From: Acidovorax sp. A1169
GTDB taxonomy: Bacteria > Pseudomonadota > Gammaproteobacteria > Burkholderiales > Burkholderiaceae_C
Reading direction: 5' to 3'
Assembly: GCF_030704685.1 (NCBI RefSeq)
Contig: NZ_JAUZDX010000010.1
Coordinates: 1 to 64,000, forward strand
Length of the DNA stretch: 64,000 nt
Part shown: one piece after another, positions 52,756 through 60,852 of the stretch
How positions within the stretch are numbered: position 1 is the stretch's first letter
How the letters are laid out: each line of letters opens with the position of its first letter
The notes under the pieces: generated by a model
Databases searched by the model: none
What the model saw: the letters and a program-made list of their open reading frames with translations, nothing else
Told to the model about the DNA's origin: nothing
Position numbers and translations under genes: made by a program

Positions 52756-54030
52756 GTGAGTTTCTCCATCCCCGGGCTTGTGGCGCGTGTCGCTGCAGGC
52801 AGTGCATTGGGCTGCGTTCTCATGGGCGCAGGCCTTGCACAGCCCACCCCTGCATCACCTCCCATCGCGGCATCCGCCAGCGCGCCCACCTTGGCGCAGG
52901 CGGTCGATTCCGCCTGGCAGCGGGCCGTCCAGGCGCGCGAAGCCGATGGCCAGGCCCGGCGCGCACAGGCCGAGCGGGCCGCCGCGTCCAGCCTGTGGGC
53001 CGCGCCCCCGTCGCTGGAGCTGTCGCACCGGGACGACCGCTGGCAGACATCCGCTGGCCGGCGCGAGACCGAGGCCGGCCTGGCCTGGCCGCTGTGGCTG
53101 CCGGGCCAGCGCAGCGCCCGTGGCGCTGCCGTGGATGCCGACCTGGAACTGGCGCAGGCGGCTGTGGATGCTGGCCGGCTGCACTACGCCGGGCTGGTGC
53201 GCGAAGCGGCCTGGGCCATTGCCGCCCAGCGCGCAGAGGTCGGCCTGGCGGATGCCCAGGTCCGCTACCTCCAGGGCATGGCCGACGACGTGCAGCGCCG
53301 CGTGCAGGCCGGTGACCTGGCCCACGCGGATGCCCTTGCCGCGCATGCCGAGACGCTCGCAGCCAATGCGCTGCTCCTTGCGGCCCGGCAGCGGCTGGCA
53401 GCCAGCCAATCGCAATGGACCTTGCTGACGGGCCTGCAGTTGGCCCCCGATGTCGCGCCATCCGCAGCCGCCTCCCTGCAGTCTCCGAGCTTGCCGGTCG
53501 AGTCCCACCCCGATGCCCGCCTGGCCCGGCTGGCGCTGGAGCGGGCGCGCAAGCAGCTCGACGTGGTGACCACCTCGCGGCGCGACCCGCCCGAGTTGCT
53601 GCTGCGCCTGCGCCAGGACGTGCCGGGGCGCGGCGAATCGGCGCAGCACAGCATCGGCATCGGCGTGCGCATCCCCCTGGGCACCGAGGGCCGCAACCAG
53701 CCGCTTGCGGCGGCTGCGCTGAGCGAGATCGACGTCGCCGAAACCAGGGCGCAGCGCACGCACGAGCGGCTGGCCGCCGAAGCAGCCCAGGCGCAGGCAG
53801 CGGTGCGCGCCACCGAGCAGCAACTGCAAGCAGAACGGCAGCGCGCAGCTTTGCTGCGCGAACGCGCCGGCCTCATCGACCGCTCCTTCAAGGCCGGAGA
53901 AACCCCCTTGCCAGAACTGCTGCGCGCCGTCTCCGCCGCAGCCCAGGCCGACGCTGGCCTGGCCCGCCAGCACACAGCGCTGGGCCTGGCCCAGGCCCGA
54001 CTCGAACAAGCCCTCGGAAACCTTCCATGA
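52756..54030 (+). CDS. CzcC/TolC-like outer-membrane efflux protein
   Basis: The 424-residue protein starts at GTG 52756, with a signal peptide ending MGAGLAQ. It is strongly alpha-helical and alanine-rich, with two repeated TolC-type halves (coiled-coil segments near residues 45-230 and 260-420). It forms the outer-membrane duct of an RND efflux complex. Its stop overlaps the next gene's start (ATGA), so translation is coupled. The neighbouring adaptor and pump genes indicate a heavy-metal export role. Confidence 0.88.
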   Translation: MSFSIPGLVARVAAGSALGCVLMGAGLAQPTPASPPIAASASAPTLAQAVDSAWQRAVQAREADGQARRAQAERAAASSLWAAPPSLELSHRDDRWQTSAGRRETEAGLAWPLWLPGQRSARGAAVDADLELAQAAVDAGRLHYAGLVREAAWAIAAQRAEVGLADAQVRYLQGMADDVQRRVQAGDLAHADALAAHAETLAANALLLAARQRLAASQSQWTLLTGLQLAPDVAPSAAASLQSPSLPVESHPDARLARLALERARKQLDVVTTSRRDPPELLLRLRQDVPGRGESAQHSIGIGVRIPLGTEGRNQPLAAAALSEIDVAETRAQRTHERLAAEAAQAQAAVRATEQQLQAERQRAALLRERAGLIDRSFKAGETPLPELLRAVSAAAQADAGLARQHTALGLAQARLEQALGNLP

Positions 54031-54659
54031 ACCACGCAATCTTCTCGACCTCCCGTCGCCGTGCAGGGCTGCTGCTCTGCGCAGGCTTTGCGGCCCTGCT
54101 GCTGTCGGCAGCCCCCTCCATCGCAGCCCCGGGTGCCCACGGGCCCAACGGGGAGCATCTGGACGCCCCCGCCCAGGCCGGCAGCACCGGCGGCACCGTG
54201 CCGCGCATCGAGGCCCATTCGGAGGCCTTCGAACTGGTGGGCCGGCTGCAGGGCGGCGAACTGTCCCTGCTGATCAACCGCTATGCCACCAACGAACCAG
54301 TGCTCAACGCCACGGTCGAGGTGGAAACCGGCACGCTCAAGGCACCCGCCAAGTTCCATGCGGATATGGGCGACTACGCCGTGGACGACGCGGCCATGCT
54401 CAAGGCGCTGGCTGCGCCAGGGGAGCATTCCCTGGTGGTCACCATCCTGGCGGGCGCCGACAGCGATCTGCTCGACGGGACGCTCACCGTGCCAGGTGCC
54501 GCAGCCAATGACCACGGCCATTCCCATGACGAGGGCCATGCCCACGGGCCCTCCCGAACGGTGTGGCTGGCCCTGGCATTGGTGGTGCTGGTGGCGGTGG
54601 GCTGGCTGTTCGGCCGCAAGAAGGCTGCCGTTTCTTCGTCCGTGGGAGGTGCGCAATGA
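54027..54659 (+). CDS. Periplasmic metal-efflux accessory protein with C-terminal membrane anchor
   Basis: The 210-residue product has a signal peptide (residues about 1-34), then the peptide APGAHGPNGEHLDAP that recurs in the next protein. A beta-rich domain (about 54-155) resembles the immunoglobulin-like domains of exported accessory proteins. A His-rich stretch NDHGHSHDEGHAHG (near 163-176) and one membrane helix (about 180-200) end in a basic tail. It is translationally coupled to both neighbours (ATGA overlaps). It probably binds metal and hands it to the CzcB/CzcA-like complex. I know no named family for the whole protein. Confidence 0.75.
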   Translation: MNHAIFSTSRRRAGLLLCAGFAALLLSAAPSIAAPGAHGPNGEHLDAPAQAGSTGGTVPRIEAHSEAFELVGRLQGGELSLLINRYATNEPVLNATVEVETGTLKAPAKFHADMGDYAVDDAAMLKALAAPGEHSLVVTILAGADSDLLDGTLTVPGAAANDHGHSHDEGHAHGPSRTVWLALALVVLVAVGWLFGRKKAAVSSSVGGAQ

Positions 54660-55801
54660 TGAACCCGTCGATCCGACAAGCCCACGCTGCGGCACTCGCC
54701 CTGGCCCTTGCGGTTTGCGCAGCCCCCGGCTGGGCAGCGCCCGGCGCCCATGGCCCCAATGGCGAGCACCTGGATGCACCGGCGGCACCCACCAGCGCAT
54801 CCGGTCTCATGCGCCTGCCCGATGGCAGCGTCAACGTGCCGATGCTGGCCCAGCGGCGCTTGGGCCTGCGCACCCAGCTGGCGCTGGAGTCCGAGGCTGC
54901 AGGCACGGTTGAGCTGCCGGGCCGCGTGGTCGTGGACCCCAATGCCAGCGGCCGGGTCCAGGCGGTCCATGGCGGGCGCATGGAAGCTGGCCCCAAAGGC
55001 CTGCCGGTGGCAGGCCAGGCGGTGCGCCAAGGGGACATCCTCGCCTATGTCGCCCACCATGCCGAGCCCTATGCGTTGGCCAACCAGCAGGCCCAGCTCG
55101 CCGAGCTGCGCAGCGGGCGCGACCTGGCGGCCCAGCGCGTCAAACGACTCGAAGGCCTGGAAGGCACCGTGCCACGCAAGGAAATCGAGGCCGCGCGGGC
55201 CGAGCTGCAAAGCTTTAGCGCCAGGGAAAAAAGCATCTCCGCAAGCTTGGGCGCGCGCGAGGCGCTGCGGGCGCCCGTGTCCGGCGTGATCGCCAGGGCC
55301 GATGCAACCCGGGGCCAGGTGGTCGAGGCACGCGAGGTGCTGTTCGAAGTCATTGACCCGGCCCGCGTGCTGGTCGAGGCCACCACCGCCGACGCGGGCC
55401 TGCCGGCGCGCACGGGCAACGCGCACCTGCAGGGTGTCGCTGGCGTGACGCTGCAGCTGATCGGTGCGGCGCGCAGCCTGCGCGACGGGGTGTTGCCCAT
55501 GACCTTTCGGGCCGCATCGGACAAGGCGGGCACCCCCTTGCCGCTGGCCGTGGGCCAGCCGGTGACGGTGGTCGCCGCGCTCAAGGAGCAGGTGAAGGGC
55601 TTCGTGTTGCCCGCCCAGGCCGTGGTGCGCAACAGCGCCAATGAGCCCATCGTCTGGATCAAGTCCGGTGCCGAGCGCTACATCCCGCAGCCCGTGCAGT
55701 ACCGCTCGCTCGACGTCGCCACCGTGGTGGTGACCCAGGGCCTGGGTGCCGACAACCGCGTGGTGGTGCAGGGTGCACCGCTGATCGCACAGATCCGCTG
55801 A
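54656..55801 (+). CDS. CzcB-like periplasmic adaptor (membrane fusion protein)
   Basis: A 381-residue HlyD/CusB-type adaptor. A signal peptide ends APGWA, and the shared APGAHGPNGEHLDAP peptide follows. The lipoyl-type segment (VHGGRMEAG...GQAVRQGDILAYVAH near residues 100-140), a short coiled coil (about 140-205), the second lipoyl half (LRAPVSGVIARADATRGQVVEAREVLFEVID near 203-235) and a beta-barrel and proximal domain complete it. It links the inner-membrane pump to the CzcC-like duct. The start is ATG 54656, overlapping the previous stop (ATG 54659 is an alternative). It lies 15 bases before the pump gene. Confidence 0.88.
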   Translation: MMNPSIRQAHAAALALALAVCAAPGWAAPGAHGPNGEHLDAPAAPTSASGLMRLPDGSVNVPMLAQRRLGLRTQLALESEAAGTVELPGRVVVDPNASGRVQAVHGGRMEAGPKGLPVAGQAVRQGDILAYVAHHAEPYALANQQAQLAELRSGRDLAAQRVKRLEGLEGTVPRKEIEAARAELQSFSAREKSISASLGAREALRAPVSGVIARADATRGQVVEAREVLFEVIDPARVLVEATTADAGLPARTGNAHLQGVAGVTLQLIGAARSLRDGVLPMTFRAASDKAGTPLPLAVGQPVTVVAALKEQVKGFVLPAQAVVRNSANEPIVWIKSGAERYIPQPVQYRSLDVATVVVTQGLGADNRVVVQGAPLIAQIR

Positions 55802-55816
55802 ACGGAGCGCCACGCC

Positions 55817-58800
55817 ATGTTCAACTGGATCGTTCGCAACAGCCTGCACAACCGGCTGTTCGTGCTGGCAGCCGCCGCGCTGCTGCTTGCCTGGGGGGCC
55901 ATCACCGCCTGGCGCACGCCGGTGGATGTGTTCCCGGACCTCAACAAGCCCCTGGTCACCGTGCTCACCGAGGCCGGTGGCATGGCCCCCGAAGAGGTGG
56001 AGCAGCTCGTCACCTTTCCGCTGGAGACGGCGCTCAACGGCATGCCGGGTGTCACGCGGGTGCGCTCTACCTCAGGGGTGGGCCTGTCCATCCTGTATGC
56101 CGAGTTCGACTGGGGGACGGATATCTACCGCAACCGCCAGCTCGTGGCCGAGCGCCTGGCGCAGGCGCGCGAGCAACTGCCTGCCGGCATCGCGCCGGTC
56201 ATGGGGCCGGTGTCGTCCATCATGGGCGAGGTGATGCTGATCGCGCTGCCGCTTTCCGCAGGCGATGGCAAGGCCGCGCAGGCCACGCCCATGCAGGCGC
56301 GCGAGTACGCCGACTTCGTGCTCAGGCCCCGGCTGCTGTCGATCCCTGGCGTATCCCAGGTCATCCCCATCGGCGGCGAGGTGCGGCAGCTGCGGGTGGA
56401 GCCCGACACGGCGCGCATGGCGCAGTTCGGCGTGTCCCTGACCCAGGTCGAGCAAGCGCTCAAGGGCTTTGCGGGCAATGCCGGCGGCGGGTTCATCGAC
56501 CTCAACAGCCGTGAGTTCCTGATCCGCCACATCGGCCGCACCAACCGGCTGGAAGACCTGCAGGGTGTGGCCGTGGCCTGGAAGGATGGGCGCGCAATCT
56601 TGCTGGAGCAGGTGGCGACCGTGCGCTTTGCGCCTGCCATGAAACGCGGCGATGCGGGCTACGGCGGTGCGCCGGCCGTCATCGTCAGCGTGCAAAAGCA
56701 GCCGGCGGCGGACACGGTGAAGATCACCCACGCCATCGAAGCCGCGCTGGGCGACCTGAAGCAGGGCCTGCCGGCCGGCCTGGCCGCGCCCAAGGTGCTG
56801 TTCCGCCAGGCGGACTTCATCGAGGCGTCCATCGGCAACGTGACCGAGGCGCTGCGCGACGGCGCCATCATGGTGGCCATCGTGCTGTTCGCCTTTTTGC
56901 TGTCGGCGCGCACCACGCTGATCTCGCTGGTGGCCATTCCGCTGTCGCTGGCCGTCACGGCGCTGGTGTTTCGCCTGCTCGACCAGTCGATCAACGTGAT
57001 GACGCTGGGCGGCCTGGCGATTGCCATCGGCGAGCTGGTGGACGATGCGGTGGTGGACGTGGAGAACATCCTGCGCCGGCTCAAGCAGAACCGCGCCCAG
57101 GGCAAGCCGCTATCCACCCTGGAGGTCGTGCGCCGGGCCAGCGTGGAGGTGCGCTCGGGCATCGTCTACGCCACCGCCATCGTGGTGCTGGTGTTCGTGC
57201 CGCTGTTCGCGCTGCCGGGCATCGAGGGGCGGCTGTTCACCCCGCTGGGCATTGCCTACATCGTCTCGGTGCTGGCCTCCATGCTGGTGTCCATGACCGT
57301 CACGCCCGTGCTGTGCCAGTACCTGCTGCCGCGCATGAAGCGGCTGGACCTTGGCGACAGCGCGCTGGTGGCCTGGCTCAAGCGGCGCGATGAGCGGGTG
57401 CTGCACTGGTCGTTTGCGCATGCGAAGGCGCTGATCGCGGTGGCTGCGCTGGCCGTTGCCGCAGCGGCCGCCAGCGTGCCCTTCTTTCCGCGTGCCTTTC
57501 TGCCGGCGTTCAACGAAGGCTCGCTGGTGCTGGGCATGGTGTTCACGCCCGGCACGGCGCTGGCCGAAGCCAACCGCATGGGTGCGCTGGCCGAGACCTT
57601 GATCGCCGAGGTGCCCGAGGTCACCCAGGTCGGGCGGCGCACGGGCCGCGCGGAGCTCGACGAGCATGCCGAAGGCGTGCACTCGGCCGAGATCGATGTG
57701 GACCTGAAACGATCGGCCCGCGACCGCGAAGCCGTGATGGCCGACATCCGCGTCCGCCTGGCCGTGCTGCCGGCCCAGGTCGCCATCGGCCAGCCCATAT
57801 CGCACCGGCTGGACCATCTGCTCTCGGGCGTGCGGGCGCAGATCGCGCTCAAGATCTTCGGCGACGACACCGACACGCTGCGCAGCCTGGCCGAGCAGAT
57901 GCGCCAGCAACTGGCGGGCGTGCCGGGCCTGGTGGACCTGTCGGTCGAAAAGCAGGTGCTGATCCCCCAGATCACCGTGCGCCTGGACCACCGCAAAGCC
58001 GCCCAGGCCGGGCTATCCCCAGGGGAAGCCATCCGCGTGCTGCAGGCACTGACCGAGGGCGCGCACGGCGCCCAGATCGTGGACGGCCTGCGCCGCTACG
58101 AGCTGGTGCTGCGCCTGCCCGATGGCAAACGCGGCCCGCAGGATCTGGCGCAGACCCTGATCGATACACCTTCCGGCCGGATTCCGGTGTCGGCCCTCGC
58201 TACCGTGCAGGAAACCGACGGCCCCAACCAGATCGGCCGGGAGAATGGCCGCCGGCGGATCGTCGTCTACGCCAACACCGACGGATCGGACATGGGCCGC
58301 GTGATCGCCGACATCCGCGCCGCCATGGCGAAGACCCCGTTGCCGGCGGGCACCTTCCTGAGCCTGGAGGGCCAGTTCCAGGCCCAGGAACAGGCGATGC
58401 AACTCATCGTGGGCCTGTCGCTCGTGTCTCTGGCGATGGTTTTCCTGGTGCTGTACGCACGCTACCAGTCTGCGGTGCTGGCCGGCATCATCATGGCCAA
58501 CATCCCCTTGGCCCTCATCGGCAGCGTGGTGGCCATGTGGCTGGCGGGGGTGAGCCTGTCGGTGGCGTCCATGGTGGGCTTCATCACGCTGGCGGGCATT
58601 GCCACGCGCAACGGCATCCTCAAGGTCAGCCACTACATCAACCTGTGCCAGTTCGAGGGCGAGAGCTTCAGCCAGGCCATGGTCGTGCGCGGCTCGCTGG
58701 AGCGCCTCACGCCCGTGCTGATGACGGCGCTCGTGGCGGCCTTTGCGCTCACGCCGCTGCTGCTGGCGGCCGATGCCCCGGGCAAGGAGATCCTGCACCC

Positions 58801-58963
58801 GGTGGCGGTGGTGATCTTCGGGGGACTTGTCAGCTCCACCTTGCTCGACACGCTGCTCACGCCCGTGATGTTCTGGAGATTCGGACGGCGCGCGACAGAA
58901 CGCCTGCTGTCTGAAGATACCCAGAGCGATGGCGATGCGCCCCGAACGCAGGAGGCCTATTGA
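55817..58963 (+). CDS. CzcA-like heavy-metal RND efflux pump
   Basis: The 1048-residue pump has 12 membrane helices and two large periplasmic loops. The helix-4 proton/metal motif reads [20 protein letters not shown] near residues 402-420. CzcA proteins usually have IDGAVVIVEN and CusA has VDAAIVMIEN, so this motif resembles the group I recall as HME5 (nickel-type). Conserved [30 protein letters not shown] near residue 39 and [19 protein letters not shown] near 922 confirm the heavy-metal RND branch. It drives export of a divalent metal by proton antiport. The metal is not certain. Confidence 0.92.
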   Translation: MFNWIVRNSLHNRLFVLAAAALLLAWGAITAWRTPVDVFPDLNKPLVTVLTEAGGMAPEEVEQLVTFPLETALNGMPGVTRVRSTSGVGLSILYAEFDWGTDIYRNRQLVAERLAQAREQLPAGIAPVMGPVSSIMGEVMLIALPLSAGDGKAAQATPMQAREYADFVLRPRLLSIPGVSQVIPIGGEVRQLRVEPDTARMAQFGVSLTQVEQALKGFAGNAGGGFIDLNSREFLIRHIGRTNRLEDLQGVAVAWKDGRAILLEQVATVRFAPAMKRGDAGYGGAPAVIVSVQKQPAADTVKITHAIEAALGDLKQGLPAGLAAPKVLFRQADFIEASIGNVTEALRDGAIMVAIVLFAFLLSARTTLISLVAIPLSLAVTALVFRLLDQSINVMTLGGLAIAIGELVDDAVVDVENILRRLKQNRAQGKPLSTLEVVRRASVEVRSGIVYATAIVVLVFVPLFALPGIEGRLFTPLGIAYIVSVLASMLVSMTVTPVLCQYLLPRMKRLDLGDSALVAWLKRRDERVLHWSFAHAKALIAVAALAVAAAAASVPFFPRAFLPAFNEGSLVLGMVFTPGTALAEANRMGALAETLIAEVPEVTQVGRRTGRAELDEHAEGVHSAEIDVDLKRSARDREAVMADIRVRLAVLPAQVAIGQPISHRLDHLLSGVRAQIALKIFGDDTDTLRSLAEQMRQQLAGVPGLVDLSVEKQVLIPQITVRLDHRKAAQAGLSPGEAIRVLQALTEGAHGAQIVDGLRRYELVLRLPDGKRGPQDLAQTLIDTPSGRIPVSALATVQETDGPNQIGRENGRRRIVVYANTDGSDMGRVIADIRAAMAKTPLPAGTFLSLEGQFQAQEQAMQLIVGLSLVSLAMVFLVLYARYQSAVLAGIIMANIPLALIGSVVAMWLAGVSLSVASMVGFITLAGIATRNGILKVSHYINLCQFEGESFSQAMVVRGSLERLTPVLMTALVAAFALTPLLLAADAPGKEILHPVAVVIFGGLVSSTLLDTLLTPVMFWRFGRRATERLLSEDTQSDGDAPRTQEAY

Positions 58964-59058
58964 CCCTGTTACCGCCTCCCGCCTGGTTTCATAGGCCTTT
59001 GTGCGCCCCCTGGGCAAGCGCGCCGATCCCTGCAACTTCTCAACCCAAGGAAAATCCC

Positions 59059-59454
59059 ATGACCGTGAAGAACAAGCTCTCCAAGACCATTGCCGCCGCA
59101 GCTGTGCTGGCGGCCTCTGCGATCTTTGCCCCCGCCGCCCTGGCCCACGGCACGCCCGACCCGATGTATGGCGGCGTGGTGCAGACCGTCAACCACGTTG
59201 TCTTCGAACTGGTGGCTACGCCCGATGGCGCCCTGGTCTATACCCTGGACCATGACGAGCCCGTCGATGCGTCCCGCTACGACGGCAAGCTCACCGTGCT
59301 CAACGGTGCCGACAAGTCCGAAGCGCCGCTCAAGCACGCCGGCGGCAACAAGCTGGAGGCGAAGGGCGTCAAGCTCTTGCCCGGTGCCAAGGTGGTGGCC
59401 GTGCTGAACACCAGCAGCAAGAAGACCATCACCGTGCGATTTACCGCCAAGTGA
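59059..59454 (+). CDS. Small periplasmic protein of the metal-efflux locus
   Basis: The 131-residue protein has a signal peptide (residues about 1-30, ending APAALA), then mature sequence starting HGTPDPMYGGVVQTVNHVVFELVATPDG. The HG...P.YGG.V......FELV pattern with an N-terminal histidine is seen in small exported proteins of metal-resistance loci. A beta-rich lysine-containing domain completes it. AAGGAAA precedes ATG 59059. It is likely a periplasmic metal-binding partner of the pump. It is 95 bases after the pump gene and 7 bases before the DMT permease gene. Confidence 0.75.
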   Translation: MTVKNKLSKTIAAAAVLAASAIFAPAALAHGTPDPMYGGVVQTVNHVVFELVATPDGALVYTLDHDEPVDASRYDGKLTVLNGADKSEAPLKHAGGNKLEAKGVKLLPGAKVVAVLNTSSKKTITVRFTAK

Positions 59455-59461
59455 TCTGCCG

Positions 59462-60523
59462 ATGAACCGCGCCTCTACGCATTGGCCGTCGCTGCGCGGC
59501 GGGCTGCTGGCCCTGCTGGCGGCCGCGCTGTTCGGCGTGAGCATGCCGCTGGTCCAGCACTTTGGTGCCGGGCTTGGCGCGTTCACCACCGCCGCCTTGC
59601 TGTACGCAGGGGCCGCAGCGGTGGGCGCCCTCTCACGACAGCCGGTCGAGCAGGAGGCGCGGCTCACGCGTGGAGACATGCCCCGGCTGTTGTCCATGGC
59701 CGTGTTTGGCGCGGTGCTGGGCCCGGTGGCCATGGCCTGGGGGCTGCAGCACACCAGCGGCACTGGCGCCTCGCTGATGCTGACGCTGGAGGCGCTGTTC
59801 ACCGCAGTGCTGGCGCGCCTGATCTACCGGGAGACTATGGACCGCCGCGTCTGGGGGGCCATGCTACTGCTGCTGGTCGGGGGCATTGCGCTGGTGATGG
59901 ACCAGGGGCAGGCCGGCGGCAGCCAGCTGCTGGGCTTGCTGGCCGTACTGCTGGCCACGGCCGCCTGGGGTGCGGACAACACGCTGTCGCGCGCTCTGGC
60001 AGAGCGCGATCCGGGCCAGGTGGTGCTGGGCAAGGCCTTGCTGGGCGCCAGTGCCACCGCCGTCCTCGCGCTGGTCTTTGGCGATCCGCTGCCAAGCATC
60101 GGCGCGGCGCTGGCCTTGCTGGCAGTGGGCGCCACCGGCTACGGGCTGAGCCTGCGCTTTTGCCTGCTCGCGCAGCGGGCCTTCGGCGCTGCGCGCACGG
60201 GCTCGGTGTTCGCGTTCGCGCCCTTCATCGGCGCGGCCCTGGCCATCGCGCTGGGCGACCGCAGCGGCAGCTGGGCCATGGCGGCGGGTGGTGCGCTGAT
60301 GGTGCTGGGCGTGGCACTGCATCTGGCCGAGGCACACGCGCATGAACACGTGCACGAGGCGATGGAGCACGAGCATGCGCACCGCCACGGCGACGGGCAC
60401 CACAACCACACCCATGCGCAGATGCCGGCCGGGGCGCACAGCCATCTGCATGCGCATGAACCGCTGAGCCACGCGCACCCCCATGTGCCGGATGTGCACC
60501 ACCGGCATGGGCATGGGCCTTGA
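59462..60523 (+). CDS. DMT/EamA-family permease with histidine-rich C-terminal tail
   Basis: The 353-residue protein has about ten membrane helices in two EamA repeats (MNRASTHWPSLRGGLLALLAAALFGVSMPLVQHFG... and LLGLLAVLLATAAWGADNTLSRALAERDPG near residue 158). It then has a tail from about residue 288 that contains 23 histidines in roughly 65 residues (HEHVHEAMEHEHAHRHGDGHHNHTH...). Such tails bind divalent metals. Position at the end of the metal-efflux locus indicates metal transport or metal sensing across the inner membrane. It starts 7 bases after the small periplasmic protein gene, so it is cotranscribed. Confidence 0.85.
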   Translation: MNRASTHWPSLRGGLLALLAAALFGVSMPLVQHFGAGLGAFTTAALLYAGAAAVGALSRQPVEQEARLTRGDMPRLLSMAVFGAVLGPVAMAWGLQHTSGTGASLMLTLEALFTAVLARLIYRETMDRRVWGAMLLLLVGGIALVMDQGQAGGSQLLGLLAVLLATAAWGADNTLSRALAERDPGQVVLGKALLGASATAVLALVFGDPLPSIGAALALLAVGATGYGLSLRFCLLAQRAFGAARTGSVFAFAPFIGAALAIALGDRSGSWAMAAGGALMVLGVALHLAEAHAHEHVHEAMEHEHAHRHGDGHHNHTHAQMPAGAHSHLHAHEPLSHAHPHVPDVHHRHGHGP

Positions 60524-60852
60524 TTTTCGCCGGCGTCCTGCGTCCCGCCGAAGCGCCAGCAGCACCAGCGAGAGCGCCGGTGACGGCTGAACTCGGACAG
60601 GTGGTAGCCCGCAAAGGGCGGGCACCAGTCCTCCCGCACGCGCACGGGGCGGTCCTCATCGAGGCGCTGAGGGGCGATGTGTGCGAAATGTCCTGAATCG
60701 CCGCGTTGCGCAAGGCGCGGGGCCAGCAGGCAGCGGGATTTCTGCGATGCTGGCCCCACGGGCGGCGGCTGACGGCCTGCACGCCCCCAGGGGCTGCCTC
60801 GGCTACCCCTTCGTTCCCATGGCCAATGGCTTTGCGCCGGACAACTGATTGA
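60524..60852. other. Intergenic stretch, possible gene remnant
   Basis: No gene with a ribosome-binding site is seen. The minus strand has a stop-free frame in this interval (reading RLDEDRPVRVREDWCPPFAGY) that continues into neighbours without a start, which could be a decayed gene or chance in GC-rich DNA. Confidence 0.35.
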
